Source of the DNA: Haematococcus lacustris
Lineage: Eukaryota; Chlorophyta; Chlorophyceae; Chlamydomonadales; Haematococcaceae
DNA: 64,000 nucleotides
Assembly: GCA_030144725.1 (NCBI GenBank)
Contig: JASKMD010000006.1
Coordinates: 5,862,341-5,926,340, forward strand
Direction: 5' to 3'
This document shows, piece by piece, positions 15,879-27,060 of the stretch. The translations under genes were made by a program, and so were the position numbers. The number at the start of each line of letters is the position of its first letter. Positions within the stretch are counted from its first letter, which is position 1. The notes beneath the pieces were generated by a model. That model was not told the origin of the DNA, made no database searches, and worked only from the letters and a program-made list of their open reading frames with translations.

Positions 15879-16378
15879 NNNNNNNNNNNNNNNNNNNNNN
15901 NNNNNNNNNNNNNNNNNNNNNNNNNNNNNNNNNNNNNNNNNNNNNNNNNNNNNNNNNNNNNNNNNNNNNNNNNNNNNNNNNNNNNNNNNNNNNNNNNNNN
16001 NNNNNNNNNNNNNNNNNNNNNNNNNNNNNNNNNNNNNNNNNNNNNNNNNNNNNNNNNNNNNNNNNNNNNNNNNNNNNNNNNNNNNNNNNNNNNNNNNNNN
16101 NNNNNNNNNNNNNNNNNNNNNNNNNNNNNNNNNNNNNNNNNNNNNNNNNNNNNNNNNNNNNNNNNNNNNNNNNNNNNNNNNNNNNNNNNNNNNNNNNNNN
16201 NNNNNNNNNNNNNNNNNNNNNNNNNNNNNNNNNNNNNNNNNNNNNNNNNNNNNNNNNNNNNNNNNNNNNNNNNNNNNNNNNNNNNNNNNNNNNNNNNNNN
16301 NNNNNNNNNNNNNNNNNNNNNNNNNNNNNNNNNNNNNNNNNNNNNNNNNNNNNNNNNNNNNNNNNNNNNNNNNNNNNN
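15879..16378. other. Assembly gap (500 N)
   Basis: Exactly 500 N, a conventional placeholder of unknown true size. It separates the LINE-linked polyprotein from the palindromic array. Confidence 0.99.
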
Positions 16379-16961
16379 ACAAGGTGCGAGGGTACCCCGA
16401 CAGTACTGTAGATGTCTACAGTACTGTAAGTGGTCTCTCGAGGTACCTCGAGTTACCTACAGTACTGTAGATGTCTACAGTATTGTAGATGTCTACAATA
16501 CTGTAGGTGTCTACAGTACTGTAGGTGTCTAAAGTACTGTAGGTGTCTACAGTACTGTAGGCACCTACAGTACTGTAAGTGGTCTCTCGAGGTACCTCGA
16601 GGTACCTACAGTACTGTAGATGTCTACAGTACTGTAGATGTCTACAATACTGCAGGTGTCTACAGTACTGTAGATGTCTACAGTACTGTAGGTGTCTACA
16701 GTACTGTAGGCACCTACAGTACTGTAAGTGGTCTCTCGAGGTACCTCGAGGTACCTACAGTACTGTAGGTGTCAACAATACTGTAGATGCCTACAGTACT
16801 GTAGGTGTCTACAGTACTGTAAGTGGTCTCGCGAGGTACCCCGACAGTACTGTAGATGTCTACAGTACTGTAGATGCCTACAATACTGTAGGTGTCTACA
16901 GTACTGTAAGTGGTCTTGCGAGGTACCCCGACAGTACTGTAGACACCTACAGCACTGTAGC
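16379..16961 (+). repeat. CTACAGTACTGTAG array with CTCGAGGTACCTCGAG spacers
   Basis: About 25 copies of the 14-bp palindrome at ~18-bp spacing, in higher-order units separated by AGTGGTCTCTCGAGGTACC-type spacers. The left end ACAAGGTGCGAGGGTACCCC matches the sequence that opens the arrays at 44.3 and 60.4 kb. This looks like a fragment of the LTR element's interior at 36.9-45.8 kb. Confidence 0.93.
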
Positions 16962-17100
16962 ATGGCCGTATCTCACCAACCGCGCAAAATCACGAATTTT
17001 AGTTTCAACCCACAATCTTACAATGCCTTCATTAGACTATGTACCAAGTCCGAGGCTCTAAATCTCAAAAATGCTGTTACTAATTTGCCTGTGTGTATGT
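16962..17100 (+). repeat. GCATGGCCGTATCTCACC repeat with inverted partner
   Basis: A ~135-bp unit (GCATGGCCGTATCTCACCAA to TGTTACTAATTTGCCTG). It is present again at 45031-45125 and 45183-45320, and as a diverged inverted copy at 17703-17830. In the LTR element it lies between the palindromic array and the 3' LTR. Confidence 0.8.
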
Positions 17101-18174
17101 TGCTGTGACTATGTTGCTGAACACCTCGCTTGATGGCAGCATAACATGGTTCAACAGCTCCTTTGGCTCATCGGCGTCAACCATGACCCCAGTGCACGAT
17201 ACACAGCTCAGAACCTAGTATTGCCGGCCAACTGCCGCCTAAATGCCACATGAACCTCACCGCGCACGATCACCAGTACGACCAGTTCGCGAGGGACACA
17301 TGGTCCCCGCAGGCGTCTTGCGTTGCAGAAACAGGGCACATGATGAATTATCGTGATATTATCATGATACCTATTATCATGATTATCATATGATAAAGCC
17401 CAGAACGCCACTTATTACCACTCACTCCCAGAACTCAATCTCTGCATTTGTTCCTGCATTTTGACCAACCTTGTCCGATCGGGCTGATAGTTTTTTAGAT
17501 GGTGTTTTGCAGAAAACAAAACATACTGTTCTCTAGTAAAAAGTGTTTAAAAACAATATGTTTTCTTTTTTGGGCAGCATGGAGGAGGGTTTGCCCACCT
17601 TTGGGAGCCTAACCAACAAGGAATTGATGCACTTGCCATTGCTGTGCTCCTATTGTGGTCTCCTTCTATTTCCAATGCCCCTAAGCCAGCGCACGTTCAC
17701 TCAGGCAAATCAGTAACAGCATTTTTTAGAATCGCGGCTTGAGATTTTGCACAGAGCCATATGACGTGGTTGTAAGATTGGGGTTTGAACGAAAACTCAT
17801 AATAATGCATGGTTGGTGAGATATTGCTAAGGTGATGTGTTGTACCACTGGGTGTGGTGCAGTGTAGCACTATTTGGTGCATTGATGCAGTGCACTAGTG
17901 ACAGGTGCAGTACTACACCATGAGAACCAATGTGATTTAAAAGAACAACAATCCCTAAACCAGTAAAATACCAATGAATTACCAACATAACTACTTTATT
18001 ACATCACAAAACTACGTATAGTATAATGTCAGAGGCCAAGCTGTTACGGGAAAATAATGACCGAGACCTCGTCGAAAGTTGCAGTAAACGACGAGGCGTA
18101 GCCGAGTCGTTTACGCAGCTTGAGACGAGGCCGAGGTCGTTATTTGAACGTGAACAGCGCGGGCCGAGACATTA
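17101..18174. other. No gene; inverted repeat partner and hairpins
   Basis: No coding frame is recognised. It holds TATCATGAT-type AT-rich inverted repeats at 17340-17395 and the inverted copy of the preceding repeat at 17703-17830. A compound hairpin lies at about 18050-18146: outer arms near TGACCGAGACCTCGTC / GACGAGGCCGAGGTCG, inner arms GTAAACGAC / GTCGTTTAC. Confidence 0.55.
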
Positions 18175-18276
18175 TACAGTATCCCTTTACATTACGGGTG
18201 GCTCGAGGCTACTACGTGTAAGTTATAAGCCAGCAGCATCAACGCGTGTACAACGCGCAACTCTGTCGCCGCACCC

Positions 18277-18470
18277 TGCACTTTATCAGTAAAAATCGCG
18301 GTTAGGCAGCGGTTGAAGCACTTTCTCAGTAAAATTTGCGGTTAGGCGGTGGTTACAGTAAATCAGCGGCACTTTTTCAGTAAAAATTGCGGTTAGGCAG
18401 CGGTTACAGTAAAAGTCTGCACTTTTTCAGTAAAATTTGCGGTTAGGCAGCGGTTACAGTAAAACCCCGC
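18277..18470 (+). repeat. Four tandem ~45-bp repeats
   Basis: Units of CAGTAAAAATTGCGGTTAGG followed by CAGCGGTTACAGTAAA-like sequence. They lie inside the TIR element upstream of its gene, where they could serve as subterminal transposase sites or promoter elements (inference). Confidence 0.8.
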
Positions 18471-18584
18471 GGAGGCCACGCTGTCTCCGGCATCCTACAG
18501 CCACGCACACAGCCTGCTCCTAGTTGTGGCGAGCAGCGCAACCTCTCCGGACCAACTCTTGCAAGCCGTGCAAGTCGCGGTTGA

Positions 18585-20129
18585 ATGTCACTGGGGTCAC
18601 ATCCAATGCAGGTCGCAGCCTTTCAGCCACGCACACAAACCACCGCTATGCCAAACAGCGTCATAACTTCGGACTGCGAGGTCGAAGAGGAAGACTGCGA
18701 GATTGAGGAGGTAGACTGCGGCGATGACATGTCCATCGGACAATTTAACCTGCTACCACCCATCGACATCGCCACTGCACGTCTAGCGGCAGCTAGGATC
18801 AATGGTGAGTCCCTAATCAGACTGTCGACCAGCGTTGACTGTTTGACTCCTGGCGGTTACGATGTTACGATGTTGCGATGCAGAGGAAGCTCCGAGCAAG
18901 GAGTCCCAGCAGTCGCAACAGCCACAATGCCGGTCCCAGCAAGCAACGTACCACCAGTTCTCACCAGGAGATCTGGACGCCTGTCAGGCAAGGCCGCAGG
19001 TAATCGGTACCTTCTCATATTAGTCGTTGACTAACCCCGCTACCAAGACTGACATTGTACTGGATGCCATGATATGCAGGAGAGGATGCAGAAGAGGATG
19101 CCGTGTTAAGGGCATTCATCAAGGCTCCCAAGTTCGCTGATTTGGCAACACGCAGCCGCCTCGACCCAAGCCAAAGACAAGAGTCAACTCAGGACCAGCT
19201 ACCAGATGTTTGAGGATGTGCTAGATAACGGCACATACGCTGGTCAGTGACCCGCTGACCTAGCTAAGGCCTGCCTTGCCCCGCCTTGCCTTGCCCCATA
19301 AACAACATAATTCTCGTTTGTATTGCCATGCAGATGGTGAGGTAGCTTCTAAAGAGGTTATGGCTGCGTTGCGGCTGTTCCTACGCAAGCGCCCTGTCAC
19401 TGTCGAAGAGCGATGCAGCCACCTGTATGAGTGCTACATGAAGATGCCCAAGGTTCTGTGCATGGTGTTGTGCACCCTTGCAACAGGTAGGCAAGGCTGC
19501 CAGGGTGCCTTGCAACCTACCTAGAGCCTGTCTAGTGCACCAGGTGTTATACACGACTATATTTTGCACCTTGTGCAGGGTACCGCAAGTCCAAGGATGG
19601 GGGGGAGTGCAACGCAGATTCTTTGCGCCAGCGCATCTTTTCCCTTGCCCGTACTGTGCGTGGTGAACATCACCGGGTCAAGATCAGTGAGAATGACATG
19701 GCTCCCATCCTGCCCATGAGCAGGCACGCGGCAGCGGCTCCGGCTGCGTACGGAGGCCCCCCTCCCACCCCAGGACCTGGCAGCTGGCCTATGAGCGGGC
19801 ATGCGGCAGAAGCACCGCTTGCGTATGGAGGCCCCCCTCCCACCCCAGGACCTGGCAGCTGGCCTATGAGCGGGCATGCGGCAGAAGCACCGGCTGCGTA
19901 CGGAGGCCCCCCTCCCACCCCAGGACCTGGCAGCTGGCCAGGCGTTTGGCATACGGCATCATGGGGACCCGCACCCAGCACTTGGCAGGCCGCTTGGCAT
20001 CCAGCTATCACAGCGCATGCGGCTGGAGCCATTGATCCAGGGATAGCCCAAGGCTTTGAAGAGTTCAGGGCTAGTGAGGCAGCCAGCAAGGCCGCAAAGA
20101 TGAAGTTACTGGCTGCATTGATAGGATAG
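18585..20129 (+). pseudogene. Four-exon gene inside the TIR element, unknown function, one frameshift
   Basis: Exons 18585-18999, 19080-19242, 19334-19486 and 19579-20129 are joined by introns of 80, 91 and 92 nt. All are GT-AG with TGCAG acceptors, and the joins preserve the frame. The N-terminal part is acidic (EEEDCEIEEVDC). Exon 2 carries KFADLATRSRLDP and then, in a frame displaced by one base near 19180, SYQMFEDVLDNGTYA, which continues correctly into exon 3. This copy therefore has a one-base indel. Exon 4 has three near-identical 22-residue repeats (AYGGPPPTPGPGSW) and ends MKLLAALIG. It could be an accessory or DNA-binding protein of the element. I do not recognise a family. Confidence 0.65.
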
Positions 20130-20351
20130 GGCGGATTGTTTTAGATAGGGGGCTCGGGCTAGATAGGGGGCTTGGGCTTGTTAGGGGGCTTGTGCTAGAT
20201 AGGGCGGATCGTTCCAGATAGTGCTGCTAGGGCGGACACAAGTAAGAATGGGTTTAGAAATTGCTGATATTTACGGGAAAATAAAAATTCTTACTTCTCC
20301 CGTAATGTAAAGGGATTAGACTGTATATGGTGCAGTTTTTCACGATGAGGT

Positions 20352-20567
20352 TTGGCTGCCGCGGTGCCCATGGAGCTGGACGCCATGCTCCACACCAGCC
20401 CAAGCCGCAGCCGTGGCACTCGTCTCTCCGATGCTCAGCGTGCGGCTCTGCGGGACAGCAAGGCGTGCTTCTACTGCCGCAAGGCGGGGCACACCATGAA
20501 GGACTGCCCTATCCGCCCTCCCCGCCCAAACGTCAGCAGCGGCCCACGGAAGGGGGACCGCCGCTAG
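20352..20567 (+). pseudogene. Retrotransposon gag C-terminus with CCHC zinc knuckle (outer element)
   Basis: The frame contains PMELDAM, RLSDAQRAALRDSKA and the retroviral-type knuckle CFYCRKAGHTMKDC (Cys-x2-Cys-x4-His-x4-Cys), then a basic tail and stop. Nothing upstream of the TIR element looks like the rest of gag. The protease of the same element continues in another frame from about 20776, so expression would need a frameshift or the frame is decayed. Confidence 0.8.
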
Positions 20568-20570
20568 ACG

Positions 20571-21135
20571 TCGCCTTCCGGACCCTCCCACCACCCCCTT
20601 CCACCACCCCCTCCCACCCCCTCTCACCACCCCCTCCCAGCCCCTCTGCTTTTCCACCTCCTCTCCTTGTCCTCCCCGGTGCGCTCGTCCCCACCGCGCA
20701 CCTTACTTCCTCCTCCCTACCCTTGCACCCTCCTACCCTGGTCTGCATTCCACCTGCCAGCCGTACACGTGTAAGGTGGACACTGTTGGCCGGCCCTCCA
20801 TGCAGGTTGTCAGATCCATGCCCTTACCCCTGCAGCATGTTAGACATGCTGGCAGCATTCTGAAGCAGCCTTCTGTGGCTGGCTCCACGCCACCGGGACG
20901 ACCTCGTAAGGTCGTGCGATTCTCCCTGCCCCTACCTGCAGCTCTAGGTGGCAGCCCTCCTCGCCCTCCCCAGCCTGGCCGGACAGCCCGCCCAGCTGTG
21001 TTGCAGCGTGCCAATGCTGATGCACCTGCCTTCCTCCATGTCAACCCCTTTGCCGTGCTGGCTGTTCAAGACCAGCCGCCGGCCGATTCTCTCGCTCCCC
21101 GGTCCTTACCTCCTCCCCCTGCCCCTCCGTGTCCC
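20571..21135 (+). pseudogene. Outer element linker leading to protease, interrupted
   Basis: Pro-rich sequence; from 20776 an open frame (GRPRKVVRFSLPLP, FAVLAVQDQPPAD) runs into the insertion at 21136. Removing the 11.7-kb insertion and one GTCCC copy restores the same frame into the aspartic protease at 32813. This shows it is the left half of one split gene. Confidence 0.75.
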
Positions 21136-21405
21136 TGTAACGTGCTGAACCACGCTATAAGCCGAGCGATCGTCTAGCGTGTGACTGCGAAGAAACTGCC
21201 ATGGAGCGGAGTTACAGAGAACCTCGTGAGAGGGCTAGGGCTTAGAACGGGGCCCCCTGGAATCGAACCAGTTGTCCTCACAGCTTGCGCTGCTAACCTG
21301 CCCTACTCACTCGGTAAAAGTAATGCGCCCACCTGCGCCCGCCATAGGCAGTACACAGGTGTCGCGGGCAAAGGGGAACGGTGTCGCTCGAGGCTCGCCG
21401 TTACA
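21136..21405 (-). repeat. 3' LTR of the chromovirus (270 bp)
   Basis: Begins TGTAACGTGC and ends GCCGTTACA on the plus strand. Adjacent interior sequence TTCACCCCCCCCAGAAGAGG is a polypurine tract on the coding strand. It contains GGTTCGATTCC, a pol III B-box-like match on the minus strand. Confidence 0.92.
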
Positions 21406-21627
21406 TTCACCCCCCCCAGAAGAGGTCCGTTCCGCCCAAGGAGATCCAAGGACTCGCAGCCAATCTGCTTGTTGGGGCTAGTGTGAACCATGATTGGTTA
21501 ACACACATGATAGCCAGGAGCATGATAGCTCAGGTGCAAGAATGCAACCATCCAGCCAGAAGGCTGCTCACACACAACCCATAACACACCACAGCACTAT
21601 AGCAGGAACACATATCAGGCTGGGTCT

Positions 21628-22465
21628 TCACTTGAGACAGTGGATGGCGTTGTACTCAGCCAGAAGCTTGTCACAGCCAGTCAGGTTGGCTCGTGGCTCC
21701 CAGGTGTTAAAGGAGGCGTCATAGCCCTCCCACTGCACCAGGAACTCTCCAGCCTTTCCTGCACGGACGTATCTGTGGTCAAGCAGACGCTCTACATAGT
21801 ACACAGGAGTCTTATCCATCCATTCCACAGGGGGAGGCATGATACCCACATCACTGCCAGAGTACTTCTTGAGCAGTGACACGTGGAAGACAGAGTGCAG
21901 CCTGCTCATGTTGGCAGGCAGAGTGAGTCTGTAGGCGTTGGCATTGATCTTAGCCTCAACCACAAAGGGTCCCACATAACGTGGCCCAAACTTGCGGACC
22001 TTGCCTGTCTTAATGCGCAGGTTCCTGGTGCTCAGCAAGACCTGTGCACCCACCTCAAACTCCACGTCTTTCAGACCAGTGTCAGCATGACGCTTGTACC
22101 TGGCCTGAGCATCAGCCATGTGCCGCCTTGCATGGGCAACACCTTCTTTCCACCAAGTGGCAAAGGCATGGGCAGAGGGACAGCGGCCGCCATCAGGCAG
22201 GTCACGCAGCCCAGGAGTGACAGGGCTCTGGCCTGTGTTGAGGAAGAAGGGCGTGGAGTGTATAGACTCCTGCCATGAGTTGTTGACAGGAAACTCAGCC
22301 AAGGCAAGGTGATCAGGCCAGTCAGCCTGAGTGGGAGAGATGTAATGACGAAGCATTTTCTCAAGTACACGATTGTACCTCTCAGTCTGGCCATCACTCT
22401 GTGGCCTGTAGGCAGTAGACATATTAGTCTTCATACCCAGCAGCTTTTTAACAGCACTAGTACAG
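21628..22465 (-). pseudogene. Integrase C-terminal part and chromodomain (Ty3/gypsy)
   Basis: Minus-strand residues include MSTAYRPQSDGQTERYNR (end of the integrase core with its catalytic Glu), LAEFPVNNSW, the GPRYVGPFVV integrase C-terminal motif and SRLHSVFHVSLLKKY. A chromodomain follows (YYVERLLDHR, FLVQWEGYDASFNTWEP). The frame is intact to its stop. It is the 3' half of an integrase whose 5' half lies at 24768-25445, across an insertion. Reading upstream of about 22465 is not integrase. Confidence 0.92.
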
Positions 22466-24768
22466 CGGGCCCGTCCGACAGCGGACGGGGCACACAGACC
22501 AAGCTGCGGCCTCCGGCCACAGCGCTCTTGCACCAGTTCTTGCACCAACTCTTGTTCCAGGCCACAGTGCTGAGTCTGGATGTGTGAGTTTGAGTGCTGA
22601 GTCTGAGTAAGTGAGTCTGAGTACAAGTGAGTGACTGTGACAGCAATGGCTGTGTCTGCCGTACCAACCCCTCATTGGTGTCAGGGCCAGCAGGCTATGC
22701 AGCACACACCTCATTGTACACTACATTATCTGTAGGGTTGGCCTGAAGCGTATGCGGCGATTAAAATGACGGTATATACGTATGTTTATACTGTATGCGT
22801 GGGTCCACAGGGCGAACTGTAGGTGCAAGGTCATCATTTTGCAGTGAGTATGCAGTTTGGTGCACAACAACTATAAATACTACCACCCTGCTGCCCTATT
22901 GCTGCCCTACCCTGACCGGCTGCCCTGCTGCTGCCCTACCCTGACCGGCTGCCCTGCTGCTGCCCTACCCTGACCGGCTGCCCTAATGCCCTGCTGCTGC
23001 CCTACCCTGATGGCTGCCCGGCCGCCCTGCTGCTGCCCTACCCTGACCGGCTGACCTGATGCCCTGCTGCTGCCCTACCCTGACCGGCTGCCCGGCTGCT
23101 GCCCTACCCTGACCGGCTGCCCGGCTGCTGCCCTACCCTGACCGGCTACCCGGCTGCTGCCCTACCCTGACCGGCTGCCCGGCTGCTACCCTACCCTGAC
23201 CGGCTGCCCTGATGCCCTGCTGCCGCCCTACCCTGATGGCTGCCCGGCTGCCCTGCTGCTGCCCTACCCTGAGCGGCTGCCCTGATGCCCTGCTGCTACC
23301 CTACCTTGACTGGTTGCCCAGCTGCCTTGCTGCTGCCCTTCCCTGACCGGCTGCCCTGAAGCCCTGCTGCTGCCCTACCCTGACTGGCTTCCCGGCTGCC
23401 CTGCTGCTGCCCTACCCTGACCGGCTGACCTGATGCCCTGCTGCTGCCCTACCCTGACCGGCTGACCTGATGCCCTGCTGCTGCCCTACCCTGACCGGCT
23501 GACCTGATGCCCTGCTGCTGCCCTACCCTGACCGGCTGCCCGGCTGCTGCCCTACCCTGACCGGCTGCCCGGCTGCTGCCCTACCCTGACCGGCTGCCCG
23601 GCTGCTGCCCTACCCTGACCGGCTGCCCGGCTGCTGCCCTACCCTGACCGGCTGCCCGGCTGCTGCCCTACCCTGACCGGCTGCTCGGCTGCTACCCTAC
23701 CCTGACCGGCTGCCCTGATGCCCTGCTGCCGCCCTACCCTGATGGCTGCCCGGCTGCCCTGCTGCTGCCCTACCCTGAGCGGCTGCCCTGATGCCCTGCT
23801 GCTACCCTACCTTGACTGGTTGCCCAGCTGCCTTGCTGCTGCCCTTCCCTGACCGGCTGCCCTGAAGCCCTGCTGCTGCCCTACCCTGACTGGCTTCCCG
23901 GCTGCCCTGCTGCTGCCCTACCCTGACCGGCTGCCCTGATGCCCTGCTGCTGCCCTGCCCTGCCCGGCTGCCCTGCTGCTGCCCTACCCTGACTTGTTGC
24001 CCTGCTGCTGCCCTACCCTGATGGCTGACCGGCTGCCCTGCTGCTGCCCTACCCTGACCGGCTGCCCGGCTGCCATGTCCGGGTCTCGTCGCCACAATCC
24101 TCGTATGCATCATCAGGTGGTTCCCGTGCAATGACTGTCATGGCTGGCGGGCTGCATATCGCAGCGACTTGCATTTGACCCGCGGACACACCGCAGGTAC
24201 GGTGAATTGTGCGCCCTGCATCCTTTGCAATATCACGGTCAAACCTTTGGTATTCGGGGTACGCTACGTATACCTGTGTACAAAGCCCAATCGTTACAGC
24301 GTGGCCTGGCACGGCTCGAAGGCTCACTGCAATCATCCAGCCTACTTGTCGCAATGCCCTGTTAGAGCGACACGGAGGAGGGTCGCATGCGGAGGCTACG
24401 CTGTAGCTCGTCAGCATGCGGAGGCTACGCTGTAGCTCGTCAGCAGCCGCAGCCAAATGTGGCCGCAGCCATCGTTGGACTTGACTCGTTTGACTTTTTG
24501 GCTGTGAACCGTTTGACTTTTAGACCGTCCGCTGACTTTGAACTATCTCTGCGCTGGCTGCATCGCCATCGTTTGCTGATCCATTTTCGCTAGTAGCTAC
24601 TATTTGTGGGGCGATAGAACCGCAAATCGGAAGTCGATCTCACGGCACAGTGCATCTTTCGCGATTCTGTGCGGAGGGAGTCCTTGCATGATTATTGCGA
24701 GGCTGTGCGCGCAATCGCAGGCCGTTCCGCCGACCCCCCCCCCCTAGCAGTTTTAATAGTATAGATGC
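22466..24768. mobile_element. Insertion splitting the integrase, of unknown type
   Basis: Integrase reading breaks after NNKFW (about 24768) and resumes at KKLLGMKTN (about 22460), so ~2.3 kb is inserted. The left end has the hairpin CCCGTCCG-ACAG-CGGACGGG (22479-22498). The right end holds a C9-10 run and AGCAGTTTTAATAGTATAG. No transposase or RT frame and no clear TSD are found; a minus frame at 24049-24456 is unrecognised. Confidence 0.6.
22895..24085 (+). repeat. CTGCCCTACCCTGACCGG minisatellite
   Basis: About 45 loosely repeated units of CTGCTGCCCTACCCTGACCG with CCCGG or CTGATGCC variants. Two ~240-bp blocks (about 23189-23425 and 23693-23930) are nearly identical, so the array grew partly by block duplication. 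Confidence 0.92.
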
Positions 24769-25445
24769 CAGAACTTATTATTAAAGTGTGCACCTCGATC
24801 GGTGAGTACTTCAGCCGGAAGGCCGTGTAACCTGAATACATTGTTAATGAACAGCCGAGTGAAGGCCATGGCATTCATGACCTCCTTGCATGGCACAAAA
24901 TGCACCATTTTGCTCAGGCGGTCAACAATGACACAGATGGCATCATAGCCGTGGGTCCCAGCAGGCAGCTTGGTCACAAGGTCCATAGACACATGTTCCC
25001 ACCGATACCCTGGGACAGTCAGGGGCCTCAACATACCACCTGGCTTAGAGTTGGAGGACTTGTCGCGTTGACACGCATCACATGTCCCCACATAGTCCCT
25101 CACATCAGCACGCACAGTGTTCCACCAGAATACACGTGTGACACGCTCTAGGGTTTTGGTCATTCCCACATGGCCAGCATAAGCAGCATCATGCATCTCA
25201 TGCAAGATGTGTTCACGCAGTTCAGGCACATTGGGGACCACCACTAAGTCCTTACCAGAGATCCGCCAGAGAGCATCAGTGTCCTGGTACATTCCAGAAT
25301 GATCAGCTTCGGCAGTAAACGCAGGGTCCTGCTGGTATCCAAGGGTCAGTTGATCAGAAAGTCCCATAGGAGCAGCTGGAGCCGCAGGATACTGCGCTGT
25401 CTCATCCTGTGTAACAGGGGTCTCAGACCCTATCGGGTCCAACAT
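24768..25445 (-). pseudogene. Integrase N-terminal zinc-binding domain and core start
   Basis: Reads HILHEMHDAAYAGHVG, TCDACQRDK (the HHCC domain), then WEHVSMDLVTKLP (first catalytic Asp), DAICVIVDRLSKMVHFVP and EVLTDRGAHFNNKFW (second Asp), then breaks at the insertion. Order and motifs are typical of Ty3/gypsy. The frame is open here, and loss of function comes from the 2.3-kb insertion. Confidence 0.92.
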
Positions 25446-26200
25446 GGCTTCAACACACGTGGTATCTTTCTCAAATTGTGACAGAGCAAGGGGGGATTTC
25501 GCACTGAGGCAGCCGGGGCAGCGGCACGAAGGCCAGCCTCACGAGCTCCCCCCCCCTCCAAAGAAAGCTTGGCCTGCCTCCTGGTGGTGACTGCACACAC
25601 CGAGACACTTTCTGGAGAATCGTGCACAATCCGGGACAAAGGGTCTGCAGGGTTCACAGTGCCGGCAATATGCACGAGACTGTATGAGAACCTGCTCATA
25701 AACTCTACCACCTGGCCTGGCGCCCATATAGCACTGTCTGGGTAGGCAAGGCAACCAAAGGCTGGTGATCGGTGAATAGAGTGAACGGCACGCCTTATAA
25801 GTAGCAGCGCCATTTCTTGCATGCTGTGACTAAAGAGAGGAACTCTTGTTCACCAGTGGTGTAGTTGATCTCAGCAGGTGATAGCTTACGGCTTAGATAA
25901 GCCAATGGATAGCCATCCTGCATGAGGATTGCTCCCAGTCCCTGAAGGGACGCATCACAGTAAACCTGGAACGGTTTGGTGTGATCGGGTAGTCTCAGCA
26001 TGGGAACTGCAGCGATGGCAGCTTTGAGAGCATTGAATGCTGTCAAAGGTACCTCAGGCCAGTCGTGCCATGGAAATGACTAACCGCCTTTACCACAAAG
26101 ATTTGTGAGAGGTGCAGCAATATTGCTGAAATTACAGACAAACTTGCGCACATAATTAGCAGCGCCAAGGAATGACTGTAATCCCTGGAAGGACTGGGGA
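25440..26200 (-). pseudogene. RNase H and tether region of the chromovirus
   Basis: Minus-strand pieces in more than one frame. Around 26060-26200 FQGLQSFLGAANYVRKF is followed by an in-frame stop before SFPWHDWPE. At 25795-26046 comes FQVYCDASLQGLGAILMQ to LSPAEINYTTGEQEFLS (RNase H). At about 25640-25720 FSYSLVHIAGTVNPADPLSR follows. Frame changes near 25800 and the stop near 26080 show decay. Confidence 0.88.
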
Positions 26201-27060
26201 ATAGGCCAGTTAGCAATTAGACCTTATCATGATCTACAGCAATACCTCCAGCAGTGACCAGATGGCCCAAGAAATTAAGTGTATAATGCATAAACTCACA
26301 TTTAGATAGTTTAGCATACAACTTATTCTTACGCAGCAGTTCAAATACTTGCTTGAGGTGCGGCAGGTAATCCTGAACTGACCTAGACATTACAAGGATG
26401 TCATCCAGATACACCAAGGCACACTTACCCAGCACAGTAGCAAAGGCGTCATTCATGACCCGTTGAAATGTAGTTGGAGCGTTGGTCAGTCCAAAGCATA
26501 ACACTTTGAACTGAAAGTGACCTTCAGGTGTGCGGAAGGCCGTTTTAGGCACATCCTCAGGAGTAATCCTAATCTGGTGGTAACCAGCCTGCAGTTCTAG
26601 GGAAGAGAAGACTTTGCAGCCAGACAGCTTGTCAAACAAGTCACCAATGCGAGGCAGTGGATACTGGTCACGCAGTGTGATCTTGTTGAGCTGTCTATAC
26701 ATATTCTCTGTTCACCTGACTTCTTCTGACCAAACAGGACAAGAGCTGCATAAGGAGAAGAGCTTGGCTCAATCACACCTTTAGCAAGGAGGTCCCGTAT
26801 CTGTTGCTTCAGCTCATCATGCTCAGGCTTGCTTAGCCTGTACATGGGAGGGGCAGGTGGGCGGTTACCAGGCTCCAGGGGTATGGTATGACCCACTGGG
26901 CGGTCTGGTGGCAAGCCAGTGAGAGGTGTGAACACATCACTGTATTCTGCCAGCAGAGAATCCAACTGAGCTTTGATAGCATCAGGGAGACCATGAGGGG
27001 TTACCTCGGTTGAGTTATGGCAGAGCCATCAGGACTGATAACAGCCACAACGGCACGACC
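26200..27060 (-). pseudogene. Reverse transcriptase of the chromovirus, frameshifted, motif A altered
   Basis: The N-terminal part (26597-26965) has DVFTPLTGLPPDRPVGHTI and GVIEPSSSPYAALV, then loses frame near 26700. The RT continues at 26217-26702 with YRQLNKIT, QYPLPRIGDLFDKL, FSSLELQAGYHQIRI, VLCFGLTNAPTTFQRVMN, LVYLDDILVMS and LNFLGHLV. YLDD is intact. In motif A, where Ty3/gypsy elements have F-S-x-[I/L]-D-L, this copy has Glu (GAA), so it is probably inactive. Weak upstream homology reaches ~27060 (RWLRKGGRAVVAVISPDGSA). Confidence 0.9.

Larger units (their letters stand above)
18175..20325. mobile_element. DNA element with terminal inverted repeats, TSD TA
   Basis: The left end TACAGTATCCCTTTACATTA (to 18198) is matched inverted at 20299-20325, the right copy carrying three extra bases (CTA). 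Both are flanked by TA. Length is 2151 bp. It contains four tandem ~45-bp repeats and one spliced gene on the plus strand. No known transposase motif is seen, so it may be non-autonomous or of an unrecognised type. It appears to have landed just upstream of the gag fragment at 20352. Confidence 0.7.

Noticed and set aside
22440..22470. TSD TAGTA for the insertion in integrase
   Set aside because: TAGTA occurs near both ends but cannot be aligned exactly with the break in the integrase frame.
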